A stretch of 64,000 nucleotides of DNA from Pseudomonas vlassakiae (lineage in GTDB: Bacteria > Pseudomonadota > Gammaproteobacteria > Pseudomonadales > Pseudomonadaceae), in NCBI RefSeq assembly GCF_014269035.2, contig NZ_JABWRP020000014.1:124001-188000 (forward strand), in the 5' to 3' direction. The notes under the pieces were generated by a model that was not told the origin of the DNA, did not search any database, and was given only the letters and a program-made list of their open reading frames with translations. Below are positions 43,856-53,976 of this stretch, piece after piece; position 1 is the stretch's first letter; every line of letters starts with the position of its first letter. The position numbers were made by a program, and so were the translations under genes.

Positions 43856-45457
43856 CTAACGCGGCATTCGCGCCCTGAGTGGATTGTGCGCGATCCACTT
43901 CTGCAACTCGGCGGCTGGCATCGGCCGCCCCAGCAGATAGCCCTGGCCTTGGTCACACCCGGCATTGCGCAAAAAGTCATACTGCTGCTGGGTCTCGATC
44001 CCCTCGGCCGTGATGCGATAGCCCAGGGCATGCCCCAGGTCGATGATCGCCCGGGCAATGGCCACCGCATCGTCGTCATCCGGCAAGTCCTTGATGAACG
44101 CCCGGTCGATCTTCAGGTGGTCGATGGGCAAGGCGCGCAGGTAGGCCAGCGACGAATATCCGGTACCGAAGTCGTCCACCGCCGTGGCCACGCCCATCGC
44201 CTGCAACTGGGCCAGCGCCGCACAGGCCTGTTGCTGGCTTTCCATCAGCAGGCTCTCGGTGATTTCCACTTCCAGCAGATTAGGTGCCAGCCCGTGACGT
44301 TCCAGGGCAATGGCCAGGCTTGAGACATAGTCGCTGCGCTCGATCTGCAGCGCTGCCACGTTGATCGCGAGCGGGCCCGGCAGGCAATCGGCGGCGCGCC
44401 AGGCGGCCATCTGTGCACAGGCAAGATCGAGTACCCGCTCGCCCAAGGGAATGATCAGGCCGGTACGTTCGGCCAGCGGGATGAACTCGCCGGGCGGAAT
44501 CAGCCCGTGATCCGGATCACGCCAACGCAGCAAGGCTTCGACACCTTCCAGCTGGCCACTGAACAGGTCGACCTTCGGCTGGTACCACAGTTCGAACTCG
44601 TTTTCCTGTAAGGCCCGGCGCAAGTTGCGCTCCAGTTCCAGGCGCTGGTGCAGCCGCGCGGTCATGTCCGGGTGATAGGGGCGCCAGGCGTTGCGCCCAC
44701 CCTCCTTGGCCGCATACATGGCCGTGTCGGCATGGCGCAGCAGGCTGCCGACGTCTTCGCCATGTTGCGGGCACCAGGCCAGGCCGATGCTGCCGGTCAC
44801 CAGCGCGGCGTTGCCATTGAGGTCGAACGGCCGCTGCAGGCAGCGCAGCAACTCGCGCAGCTGGTGGCTGACCTGTCCCTGGGTGCCCTGCAGCATGAAC
44901 ACGAATTCATCGCCGCCCAGCCGGCATACCCGGTCGCTGGTGTCGAGCTCCTGCAAGAAGCGCGCAGTCGCCTGCTGCAACAGCAGGTCACCCATGGCGT
45001 GGCCCAGGCTATCGTTGACCTGCTTGAACCCGTCGATATCCAGTAGCAGCACAGCCAGCCCATGGCCTTCGGCAGTGGCCTCGGCGAGCTGTTGCTGGAA
45101 CAGCACCCGGTTGGGCAAACCGGTGATGGTGTCGTAATGCGCCAGGCGTTCCAGCTGCGCCTGCGAGCGCTGCAGCTCGCGGTTACGCTGGCGCAACTGG
45201 CGCTGCTTGCGGTTGATCTGCGCGATGAACAGGCTTAGCAGGCCGCTGCAGGTCAAGGCGAACCAGAACAACGGCGAGTAGAACAGGCTTGCGTCCTGGT
45301 GGTTTTGCTGGCGCTGGATATCCACGTGCCCAAGGGCCATGGACACGCCGATACCGGCCAGGGAAACGCCCACCGGCAACAAGCGGCAGAGGGCCCGTCG
45401 CAGCGTGCCGGTGGTCGGTTTCTGTTCGTAGGTCATCGGGGAATTGGACGGGGTCAT
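43856..45457 (-). CDS. Membrane GGDEF-EAL protein (c-di-GMP turnover)
   Basis: A 533-residue protein with two membrane helices in the first 80 residues (LLPVGVSLAGIGVSMALG and YSPLFWFALTCSGLLSLFIA), a short coiled region, then GGDEF and EAL domains. The cyclase signature LGGDEFVF (about residue 180) and the phosphodiesterase signature EALLRW (E307) are both intact, as are TAVDDFGTGYSSLAYLRALP and IDLGHALGYRITAEGIET. Either activity could dominate. It lies between the toxin-like gene and a divergent aldehyde dehydrogenase gene. The ATG at 45457 has AGG at short spacing; an ATG at 45436 is possible. Confidence 0.9.
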   Translation of the reverse strand: MTPSNSPMTYEQKPTTGTLRRALCRLLPVGVSLAGIGVSMALGHVDIQRQQNHQDASLFYSPLFWFALTCSGLLSLFIAQINRKQRQLRQRNRELQRSQAQLERLAHYDTITGLPNRVLFQQQLAEATAEGHGLAVLLLDIDGFKQVNDSLGHAMGDLLLQQATARFLQELDTSDRVCRLGGDEFVFMLQGTQGQVSHQLRELLRCLQRPFDLNGNAALVTGSIGLAWCPQHGEDVGSLLRHADTAMYAAKEGGRNAWRPYHPDMTARLHQRLELERNLRRALQENEFELWYQPKVDLFSGQLEGVEALLRWRDPDHGLIPPGEFIPLAERTGLIIPLGERVLDLACAQMAAWRAADCLPGPLAINVAALQIERSDYVSSLAIALERHGLAPNLLEVEITESLLMESQQQACAALAQLQAMGVATAVDDFGTGYSSLAYLRALPIDHLKIDRAFIKDLPDDDDAVAIARAIIDLGHALGYRITAEGIETQQQYDFLRNAGCDQGQGYLLGRPMPAAELQKWIAHNPLRARMPR

Positions 45458-45595
45458 AAGCCTGCAGGCGTGAGCGATTGCCCCTGTATCGGCGCGGTGT
45501 CGGCGAAATTGAGCCAGACTGGTGTTTTTCTTGCCCAGGGTGCATGCTCGAAGCTGAAGCGTTTCACCCGCCCAGACACGTGAGGTGCAGTACCC

Positions 45596-47215
45596 ATGGA
45601 ACATCTGCTCGATTCGCTGTTTCCGACCGCCGAAGACATTCCTGAACACTGGCGCCTGGAAGCACCACTGGAACAACGCGACTATCTGGTGAACGGTGAA
45701 CTCCGGCGCTGGGACGGGCCGCTGGCCACGGTCCGCAGCCCGGTCTGGCTGAAGCAAGCGGATGGCGAGCGCCAGGTCGTGCTCGGCAGCGCGCCCCTGC
45801 TGGATGCCGACACCGCCCTCACCGCCCTGGACGCGGCGGTAAATGCCTACGACAAAGGCCGTGGCGCCTGGCCGAACATGCGCGTTGCCGAACGTATCCA
45901 GCACGTGGAAACCTTCCTCGCGCGCATGCGTGAGCAGCGCACCGCCGTGGTCAAGCTGCTGATGTGGGAAATCGGCAAGAACCTCAAGGACTCGGAAAAG
46001 GAATTCGACCGCACCTGCGACTACATCGTCGACACCATCAACGCCCTCAAGGACCTCGACCGCCGCTCCAGTCGCTTCGAGCTGGAACAAGGCACCCTTG
46101 GCCAGATCCGCCGTGCACCCTTGGGCGTGGCGCTGTGCATGGGCCCCTACAACTACCCGCTCAATGAAACCTTCACCACGCTGATCCCGGCCCTGATCAT
46201 GGGCAACACGGTGGTGTTCAAGCCGGCCAAGTTCGGCGTGCTGCTGATCCGCCCGCTGCTCGAAGCGTTCCGCGACAGCTTCCCACCGGGTGTGATCAAT
46301 GTCATCTATGGCCGTGGCCGCGAAACGGTCAGCGCGCTGATGGCCAGTGGCAAGGTCGATGTATTCGCCTTCATCGGCACCCACAAAGCCGCCAGCGACC
46401 TCAAGAAACTGCACCCTCGCCCGCACCGGCTGCGTGCGGCCCTGGGCCTGGATGCGAAGAACCCGGGCATCGTCCTGCCCCAGGTGGACCTGGACAATGC
46501 CGTGGAAGAGGCCGTGACCGGCGCCCTGTCGTTCAATGGCCAACGCTGCACGGCGTTGAAGATCCTGTTCGTGCACGAGGATGTGGTCGAACCCTTCCTC
46601 GACAAGTTCCAGCGCAAGCTCGCCGCGCTCAAACCCGGCATGCCCTGGGAGCCGGGCGTCGCGCTGACACCACTGCCGGAGCCGGGCAAGGTCGACTACC
46701 TCGACCAGCTGGTGGCCGACGCCCAGGCCAAGGGTGCGCAAGTACTCAACGAAGGTGGCGGGCAGAGCCGCGGTTCGTTCTTCTACCCCGCCCTGCTCTA
46801 CCCGGTCAACCGCGACATGCGCGTCTACCACGAGGAGCAGTTCGGCCCGCTGGTACCGGTGGTGCCTTATCGCGACCTGCAGACCGTGATCGACTACGTG
46901 CTCGACTCCGACTACGGCCAGCAGCTGAGCCTGTTCGGCAACGACCCGGCCACCATCGGCAGCCTGGTCGATATCTTCGCCAACCAGGTCGGCCGCATCA
47001 ACCTCAATGCCCAGTGCCAGCGCGGCCCGGACACCTACCCGTTCAACGGCCGCAAGAACAGCGCCGAAGGTACCCTGTCGGTGCACGATGCCTTGCGCGT
47101 GTTCTCCATCCGCACCCTGGTCGCGACCCGCTTCCAGGAAGCCAACAAGGCGCTGATCAGCGAGATCATCCGTAACCGCCAGTCGAGCTTCCTGACTACC
47201 GACTACATCTTCTGA
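45596..47215 (+). CDS. GapN-like NADP-dependent glyceraldehyde-3-phosphate dehydrogenase
   Basis: A 539-residue aldehyde dehydrogenase of the longer group annotated as non-phosphorylating NADP-dependent GAPDH. It shows PYNYPLNETFTTLIPALIMG, VFKPAKFGVLLIRPLLEAF and the catalytic Cys in SFNGQRCTALKILF (about residue 318). The usual ELGG general-base motif reads instead LGLDAKNPGI, so the glutamate is absent at the expected place. The C-terminal block is INLNAQCQRGPDTYPFNGRK. GAGGTG precedes the ATG. Substrate assignment rests on family resemblance and could be another phosphorylated or aromatic aldehyde. Confidence 0.75.
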   Translation: MEHLLDSLFPTAEDIPEHWRLEAPLEQRDYLVNGELRRWDGPLATVRSPVWLKQADGERQVVLGSAPLLDADTALTALDAAVNAYDKGRGAWPNMRVAERIQHVETFLARMREQRTAVVKLLMWEIGKNLKDSEKEFDRTCDYIVDTINALKDLDRRSSRFELEQGTLGQIRRAPLGVALCMGPYNYPLNETFTTLIPALIMGNTVVFKPAKFGVLLIRPLLEAFRDSFPPGVINVIYGRGRETVSALMASGKVDVFAFIGTHKAASDLKKLHPRPHRLRAALGLDAKNPGIVLPQVDLDNAVEEAVTGALSFNGQRCTALKILFVHEDVVEPFLDKFQRKLAALKPGMPWEPGVALTPLPEPGKVDYLDQLVADAQAKGAQVLNEGGGQSRGSFFYPALLYPVNRDMRVYHEEQFGPLVPVVPYRDLQTVIDYVLDSDYGQQLSLFGNDPATIGSLVDIFANQVGRINLNAQCQRGPDTYPFNGRKNSAEGTLSVHDALRVFSIRTLVATRFQEANKALISEIIRNRQSSFLTTDYIF

Positions 47216-47230
47216 CAGGCGCGCTTATAG

Positions 47231-47259
47231 AGAATCGATCTAGCCAGGTTGTCGATTCT
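47231..47259. repeat. Inverted repeat after the GapN-like gene
   Basis: AGAATCGA and TCGATTCT are perfect 8-base arms with a 13-base loop, 15 bases after the stop codon. It could be a weak terminator or a binding site in front of the VOC gene. Confidence 0.35.
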
Positions 47260-47288
47260 GGCTGTGCGCAGACGACTCTAATGCATCA

Positions 47289-47306
47289 GGGCGCCCATCG
47301 GCGCCC
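47289..47306 (+). repeat. Hairpin just upstream of the VOC gene
   Basis: GGGCGCC and GGCGCCC form a 7-bp perfect stem with a 4-base loop, ending 7 bases before the AGGAG of the VOC gene. In the mRNA it would sit close to the ribosome binding site. Confidence 0.4.
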
Positions 47307-47326
47307 CATGCAAAGGAGCGTCGCAC

Positions 47327-47794
47327 ATGGCAGCCAAACCGATTCCCGAAGGCCAGCACAGCATCACCCCGTACCTGGCCATCAACAACGCCGCCAAGGC
47401 CATCGAGTTCTACAAACAGGCCTTTGGCGCCACCGAAATGTTCCGCCTGGAAGGCCCGGGCGGCACCGTCGGCCATGCCGAACTGCGCATCGGTGACTCC
47501 TCGCTGATGCTCGGCGACCCTTGCGACCGCGAGGGCGGCCTGACCGCCAGCCAGAAACTCGCCGGCGCCGGCGTCGGCCTGCACCTGTACGTCGAGGACT
47601 GTGACAAGGTCTATGCCCAGGCCCTGGCGGCCGGCGGCACCGCATTGCACCCAGTGACGGACCAGTTCTACGGCGATCGCAGCGGTACCCTGAAAGACCC
47701 GTTCGGCAATATCTGGTTCGTCTCCACCCACAAGGAAGACCTGACCCCCGACGAAATCCGCGCCCGCGCCGCGAAGATGTTCAGCGGCAACTGA
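47327..47794 (+). CDS. VOC/PhnB-like metal-binding protein
   Basis: A 155-residue vicinal-oxygen-chelate protein with the PhnB-like plan SITPYLAINNAAKAIEFYKQ AFGATEMFR, HAELRIGDSSLMLGD, and GDRSGTLKDPFGNIWFVSTH. A glyoxalase-superfamily fold is certain, but members range from dioxygenases to resistance proteins and no substrate can be deduced. AGGAG lies 9 bases before the ATG. The next gene starts 63 bases downstream. Confidence 0.88.
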   Translation: MAAKPIPEGQHSITPYLAINNAAKAIEFYKQAFGATEMFRLEGPGGTVGHAELRIGDSSLMLGDPCDREGGLTASQKLAGAGVGLHLYVEDCDKVYAQALAAGGTALHPVTDQFYGDRSGTLKDPFGNIWFVSTHKEDLTPDEIRARAAKMFSGN

Positions 47795-47857
47795 GCGACG
47801 AGTTGAAAGCACGGCGCGTTTGCTTGAAGCTTGAGGCTCGTAGCTTGGAGCTGCTTC

Positions 47858-49045
47858 ATGCGAATCATCGACAAAACCGCCGCGCAGGTGCGCAGCCTGA
47901 CCCCGGCCGAAGAGGAACTGCTGGTCGGTTTCGCCACCGGCAGCCTGGCCGGGCCACGGCTGCTGCAGGCCAACCAGCTGCTGATGAAGGTGCGCAGTGC
48001 CAACCAGTGGCTGGCCTGCGACTGCCGCAAGGATGCCTTGCCGGTGCTCAATGTCACCCTCAATGGCAGCACCGGCACGCTGTTCCTGAAAAACAACCCG
48101 GGCACCGCCGAGCATGCGCCCGGCTGCCCGTTCACCAAGGACGAACGCGAAGCCAGCGAGCGTGAAGAGGCGCCAACGGTGCCCGCCGCCTGGCTGGCAC
48201 CTGACACCCCGCTGCGCCTGATCGGTGACTACCGCAGCGCCAGCGACAGCGCTGCTGGCGCTGTTGACGGTAATGAGCGCCGCGAACAACAGCGCCTGTT
48301 GTCACTGCTGCTGACCTGGATCGAGACCAGCGGCCTCAACCTCTACGCCACACACCTGAAGAAAGACCTGACCGGCCAGTTCGCCGAGCTGCGCAGTGTC
48401 GCCAGCCGTTACCCGTTGCTCGAACGGGTGCCAGCCAGCAACTACCTGGAAACCCGCCTGGACATGAAGCACATGATGATGCTCAAGTCCCGCCTGCGCG
48501 AAGCCACGGTGTTCGGCAACCACCGTCGCCATGGCCTGCTGCTGGACTGCGTCGACCAGATCAAAGGGCGCAAACTGTTCAACAACCGCAGTGAGGACGG
48601 TTTCGACTTCCAGGGCCACCATTTGTATTGGGGCGGCAACCGGGCGTCTGGCCCGTTGCTGGCGCTGGCCCTGTACTCACCGACCACCGCAGGCAGTCAC
48701 TTCTATGAACTGATCCATGTGGCCAGCGTGCCGGTGCTGTCGCGTGCGCACCTGTTCCCGGTGTATCGCGACGAAGAACGCGAGCCGCTCAAGGCGCTGG
48801 TGTCGCTGATCGACTGGATGGCCAGCAAAGGGGTGAAGGTGCAGATGCGCCGGCCGGTGATCGGCGGGCAGGTGATGGATGAGCTGGTGCTGACCTCGGA
48901 TCAGGACCGGGTGCTGTCGGTATCGTTGCTGGAGCAGCCGATCGGGCCAGAGCCCGATGCCGAAAACTTCAAGCGCTATGCCGACTTCAAGAGCCTGGAG
49001 ACCTTTCGCAAGTATGTGGCCGGGTTCTTCATGCGTGAGCGCTGA
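47858..49045 (+). CDS. Uncharacterised protein with N-terminal Cys-x-Cys
   Basis: A 395-residue protein I do not recognise. It starts MRIIDKTAAQVRSLTPAEEE and has cysteines at C54, C56 and C90 (WLACDCRKDA and APGCPFTKDE) that could bind zinc. The rest is mixed helical and strand-like, with a conserved-looking HHLYWGGNRASGPLLALALY and a C-terminal LETFRKYVAGFFMRER. There is no signal peptide or membrane helix. GGAG lies 6 bases before the ATG. Codon use matches its neighbours, so it is a real gene. Function unknown. Confidence 0.75.
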   Translation: MRIIDKTAAQVRSLTPAEEELLVGFATGSLAGPRLLQANQLLMKVRSANQWLACDCRKDALPVLNVTLNGSTGTLFLKNNPGTAEHAPGCPFTKDEREASEREEAPTVPAAWLAPDTPLRLIGDYRSASDSAAGAVDGNERREQQRLLSLLLTWIETSGLNLYATHLKKDLTGQFAELRSVASRYPLLERVPASNYLETRLDMKHMMMLKSRLREATVFGNHRRHGLLLDCVDQIKGRKLFNNRSEDGFDFQGHHLYWGGNRASGPLLALALYSPTTAGSHFYELIHVASVPVLSRAHLFPVYRDEEREPLKALVSLIDWMASKGVKVQMRRPVIGGQVMDELVLTSDQDRVLSVSLLEQPIGPEPDAENFKRYADFKSLETFRKYVAGFFMRER

Positions 49046-49092
49046 AGACCGGGTCGCACAGGGACTGCGCCGGACATGAAGCTGGCGCTATC

Positions 49093-49126
49093 CCTGCAGG
49101 AGCGGCTTCAGCCGCGAAAAGGCCGG
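49093..49126. repeat. REP-like element
   Basis: CCTGCAGGAGCGGCTTCAGC followed by CGCGAAAAGGCCGG resembles the P. putida REP consensus (GGAGCGG...CCGCGAA...GGCC). It lies between a rightward stop at 49045 and a leftward stop at 49149, the usual position for such elements. Confidence 0.65.
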
Positions 49127-49148
49127 TGCAGCCACGCATCGTCATCTA

Positions 49149-50297
49149 TCAGAACGCAGCCCGGAAAATCCCCTCGATCTCATCCTGGCTGGCCGACCGC
49201 GGGTTGGTCAGGCCACAGGCATCCTTCAGGGCGTTCTGCGCCAGAATGCCGATATCCTCAAGCTTGGCCCCCAGCTCCGCCAGCCCCGCCGGAATGCCCA
49301 CAGCCGCAGCCAGGTGCTCGATGGCGGAAATCGCCGCCCCCGCGCCCTGCTCCGCATCCAGCCCACACACCTTGATGCCCATGGCCTTGGCCACATCACG
49401 CAGGCGCGCAGCACTGACCTTGGCATTGAAACGCTGCACATGCGGCAACAACACGGCATTGCACACACCGTGGGGCAAGTCGTAGTAACCGCCCAGCTGG
49501 TGCGCCATGGCATGCACATAGCCCAGCGAGGCATTGTTGAACGCCATGCCGGCGAGGAACTGCGCATAGGCCATGTTCTCCCGCGCCTGCAGGTCGTTGC
49601 CATCGTTGACGGCCTGGCGCAGGTTTTCGCTGATCAGGCTGATTGCCTTGAGGGCACAGGCGTCGGTGATCGGTGTAGCCGCCGTCGACACGTAGGCCTC
49701 GATGGCATGGGTCAACGCATCCATGCCGGTGGCCGCCGTCAACCCCTTGGGCATGGCAACCATCAATGACGGGTCGTTGACCGACAGGATCGGCGTGACG
49801 TTACGGTCGACGATGGCCATTTTCACGTGCCGCGCCTCGTCGGTGATGATGCAGAACCGGGTCATTTCACTGGCCGTGCCGGCCGTGGTGTTGATGGCGA
49901 TCAGCGGCAGTTGCGGCTTGCGCGAGCGGTCGACGCCCTCATAGTCACTGATATGTCCACCGTTGGTGGCGCACAGGGCAATGCCCTTGGCGCAGTCATG
50001 GGGCGAGCCACCCCCCAGCGACACCACGCAGTCGCAGCGCTCACGCTGCAACACGGCAAGGCCCGCCTCGACGTTGGCGATGCTGGGGTTGGGCTTGGCG
50101 CCGTCGAACACCACCGAGTCGATATCCCGCAAGGCCAGCATGCGCCCGATTCGCGCGGCGACGCCGGCCTTGGCCAAGCCCTGGTCGGTAACGATCAGCG
50201 CCTTGCGCAAGCCATATCCGGCAATTGCGGCCATGGCCTCGTCGAGGCAGTCGATGCCCATGATGTTGACGGGCGGGATGAAAAAGGTGCTGCTCAT
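49149..50297 (-). CDS. Iron-containing alcohol dehydrogenase (group III)
   Basis: A 382-residue Fe-ADH family protein of YiaY type. The NAD-binding GGGS motif is CVVSLGGGSPHDCAKGIALC. Metal ligands are visible in TAATGMDALTHAIEAYVS, HAMAHQLGGYYDLPHGVCNA and the nearby His residues. AGGAGG precedes the ATG at ideal spacing. It probably oxidises a primary alcohol or reduces an aldehyde, but the substrate is unclear. It is followed by a REP-like element and preceded by ilvA on the same strand after 78 bases. Confidence 0.92.
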   Translation of the reverse strand: MSSTFFIPPVNIMGIDCLDEAMAAIAGYGLRKALIVTDQGLAKAGVAARIGRMLALRDIDSVVFDGAKPNPSIANVEAGLAVLQRERCDCVVSLGGGSPHDCAKGIALCATNGGHISDYEGVDRSRKPQLPLIAINTTAGTASEMTRFCIITDEARHVKMAIVDRNVTPILSVNDPSLMVAMPKGLTAATGMDALTHAIEAYVSTAATPITDACALKAISLISENLRQAVNDGNDLQARENMAYAQFLAGMAFNNASLGYVHAMAHQLGGYYDLPHGVCNAVLLPHVQRFNAKVSAARLRDVAKAMGIKVCGLDAEQGAGAAISAIEHLAAAVGIPAGLAELGAKLEDIGILAQNALKDACGLTNPRSASQDEIEGIFRAAF

Positions 50298-50375
50298 GAC
50301 CGGTTCCTCCTGGTGGGTCTGTCTACCCGTGAGAATCCGCCGGTTCAATGCAGCGGATATTGATCCAGCGCAACA

Positions 50376-51938
<1,563 letters not shown>

Positions 51939-51988
51939 CGGTTGCGGCTCCTTGGCTTTTTTGGTGTGCCCAGGAGTCAGAGAGAAGA

Positions 51989-52009
51989 AACCCGCCTCCA
52001 GGGCGGGTT
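51989..52009 (-). terminator. ilvA attenuator terminator
   Basis: On the leftward transcript AACCCGCC and GGCGGGTT form an 8-bp stem with a 5-base loop, followed by TTCTTCTCTCT, 51 bases before the ilvA ATG. The 5' arm CCCGCC can instead pair with GGCGGG at 52034-52029 in the last codons of the leader ORF, which would prevent the terminator. Confidence 0.75.
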
Positions 52010-52024
52010 CGGTGCACGTACGCG

Positions 52025-52087
52025 CTAGCCCGCCAAGCTGATAATGGCGGTAATAATAATGGCGTTCACGTGCGGGAAGGTGTTCAT
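52025..52087 (-). CDS. ilvA leader peptide
   Basis: A 20-codon ORF, MNTFPHVNAIIITAIISLAG, ends at TAG 15 bases before the attenuator stem. Five of twenty codons are Ile (three ATT in a row, then ATT-ATC), plus two Thr, one Val and one Leu, far more Ile than chance. This is the composition of leader peptides for isoleucine biosynthesis. There is no strong ribosome binding site before the ATG. The end of the ORF contains GGCGGG, which is complementary to the terminator's first arm. Confidence 0.75.
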   Translation of the reverse strand: MNTFPHVNAIIITAIISLAG

Positions 52088-52121
52088 GGAGCAGGACGTT
52101 ATCCCGCCTGGCTTGGCCAAG

Positions 52122-52553
52122 TCAACACTTTGCTTGCTGCGCCGAAAGCGGCACGTCGAAGACCTTGTCGAAGCCCCACTGGAACACGAAGGCATAGACG
52201 AAGAAGAACACGAACAGGGCGAGGTTGGTCAGGAACGCCGCCCACAGGCTGACGTCCAGCCAGTACGCCACCAATGGCAGCAGGATCAGCACCAGCCCGC
52301 CCTCGAAGCCCAGCGCGTGCAGCCCCCGGCGCAGCAGCGTGCGCTCGCGCTTGCGCTGGCGTGCTTCCCAGCGCTCGAAGGCCCAGTTGTAGGCCATGTT
52401 CCAGCTCATGGCGATGCCCGACATCAGCACAGACAGCACCGTCGACTGGGCCATCCCGGCCTCGAACGCCAGCTCCAGCGCTGGCGCCACGCACGCCACG
52501 GCGATGGCTTCGTAGAGAATGGCCTGGACGATCTTGCGAGCCTTGCCTTGCAT
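52122..52553 (-). CDS. PACE-family multidrug efflux protein
   Basis: A 143-residue membrane protein with four hydrophobic helices arranged as two tandem bacterial transmembrane pair domains. The first begins KARKIVQAILYEAIAVACVA with ELAFEAG and MSWNMAYNWAFERWE. The second contains FEGGLVLILLPLVAYWLDVS and VFFFVYAFVFQWGFDKVFD. This is the layout of AceI-type proton-driven transporters of chlorhexidine and short diamines. AAGGAG precedes the ATG. Its stop lies 35 bases before the ilvA leader ORF, on the same strand. Confidence 0.9.
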   Translation of the reverse strand: MQGKARKIVQAILYEAIAVACVAPALELAFEAGMAQSTVLSVLMSGIAMSWNMAYNWAFERWEARQRKRERTLLRRGLHALGFEGGLVLILLPLVAYWLDVSLWAAFLTNLALFVFFFVYAFVFQWGFDKVFDVPLSAQQAKC

Positions 52554-52654
52554 GTGTAGCTCCTTGGAAAGACGACCTATCAAAGTACAAGATGAATGCC
52601 TGAAGAAAAAGGGTGGTCTGACAGGTGCTTGCCTTGGGTTTTGCGGTGGTGCGC

Positions 52655-52686
52655 AGATCGAGCGCCGCGCCGGCGGCGCTCGATCT
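52655..52686. repeat. 13-bp perfect inverted repeat
   Basis: AGATCGAGCGCCG (52655-52667) and CGGCGCTCGATCT (52674-52686) flank a 6-base loop in the 268-base gap between the PACE and wecB genes. The strength of the stem and lack of a T-run suggest a dispersed palindromic element rather than a plain terminator. I see no gene in the gap. Confidence 0.6.
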
Positions 52687-52821
52687 CACAGGCGCTGAAC
52701 CTGTCACGCCGAATACCTGTCACCTATTGGACAACCCCGCCTGCGACTGCTTGTATCTATCACTTGCAAGTGGCGACCTGTCCCACAACTTCGTCCAGGG
52801 AATCGAACGAGGATCAAGACG

Positions 52822-53976
52822 ATGGCGTATTGCGTGATGATGGTCTTCGGCACCCGTCCCGAAGCGATCAAGATGGCCCCGCTGGCCCGTGTGCTGCGCA
52901 CCTGGCCCGAGGTCAACTTGCACATCTGCTCCACCGGCCAGCACCGCGAAATGCTCGAGCAGGTGCTCACCGCCTTTGGCCTGAGCGTCGATCAGGACCT
53001 CAAGGTGATGACCCAGAACCAGACGCTCAATGGCCTGTCTCGCGACCTGCTGGACAAGCTCGACCAGGCCTACGACCAGGTCAGGCCGGACATCGTGCTG
53101 GTCCACGGCGACACCACCACCAGCTTCATCGCCAGCCTCGCGGCCTTCCAGCGGCACATTCCCATCGGCCATGTCGAAGCCGGCCTGCGCACCGGCAACT
53201 TGCAGCAGCCCTGGCCCGAGGAAGCCAACCGGCGCCTGACCGGGGTACTCGCTGACTTGCACTTCACCCCGACCCGCGACTCGGACGCCAACCTGATCCG
53301 CGAAGGCGTGCCCCCAGAGCACATCGAAGTCACCGGCAACACCGTCATCGACGCCCTGTTGTGGATGCGCGACCACCTCGCCGAACGGCAATGGCAGCCG
53401 GCCGCCGACTCGCCGCTGAGCGTGCTACAGCCGCAGCAGCGCATGGTGTTGATCACCGGCCACCGACGGGAGAACTTCGGCCCCGGTTTCGAACGCATCT
53501 GCCTGGCCCTCGCGCAGTTGGCCGAGCGCTACCCCGACGTACAGTTCGTCTACCCGGTGCACCTCAACCCGCAGGTGCAGAAGGCCGTGTATGGCGTACT
53601 GTCGAACCGCAGCAACATCCACTTGGTCGCCCCTCAGGACTACCAGCACTTCGTCTGGCTGATGAACCGCGCCCAGGTCATCCTTACCGACTCCGGTGGC
53701 GTCCAGGAAGAAGCGCCGGCACTCGGCAAGCCTGTGCTGGTTCTGCGCAAGGTCACCGAACGCCCCGCCGTGCTCAAGGGCGGCACGGTCAAGCTGGTGG
53801 GCACCGTGACTGAACGCATCGTCGAAGAAACCGCCCGGCTGCTCGACGACCCGGTGGCCTACGCGCGCATGGCGCGGGTCTATACCCCGTTTGGTGACGG
53901 CCACGCCAGCGAGCGCATCGCCGAGCGCCTGACGCGCTGGTTCGCGGAAACGGCCACCCAGCGAGACGACGCATGA
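52822..53976 (+). CDS. wecB: UDP-N-acetylglucosamine 2-epimerase (non-hydrolysing)
   Basis: A 384-residue WecB protein beginning VMMVFGTRPEAIKMAPLARV. It has the family motifs VHGDTTTSFIASLAAF, GHVEAGLRTGNLQQPWPEEA NR, VLITGHRRENFG and LTDSGGVQEEAPALGKPVLV. It makes UDP-ManNAc from UDP-GlcNAc. GAGGA lies before the ATG. Its stop overlaps the nfrB ATG (ATGA), so the precursor enzyme is translationally coupled to the synthase. Confidence 0.95.
   Translation: MAYCVMMVFGTRPEAIKMAPLARVLRTWPEVNLHICSTGQHREMLEQVLTAFGLSVDQDLKVMTQNQTLNGLSRDLLDKLDQAYDQVRPDIVLVHGDTTTSFIASLAAFQRHIPIGHVEAGLRTGNLQQPWPEEANRRLTGVLADLHFTPTRDSDANLIREGVPPEHIEVTGNTVIDALLWMRDHLAERQWQPAADSPLSVLQPQQRMVLITGHRRENFGPGFERICLALAQLAERYPDVQFVYPVHLNPQVQKAVYGVLSNRSNIHLVAPQDYQHFVWLMNRAQVILTDSGGVQEEAPALGKPVLVLRKVTERPAVLKGGTVKLVGTVTERIVEETARLLDDPVAYARMARVYTPFGDGHASERIAERLTRWFAETATQRDDA

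Noticed and set aside
45458..47086. Upstream in-frame extension of the GGDEF-EAL frame by more than 500 codons
   Set aside because: The extension runs antisense through the GapN-like gene and has no recognisable domain. The ATG at 45457 gives a normal membrane N-terminus.
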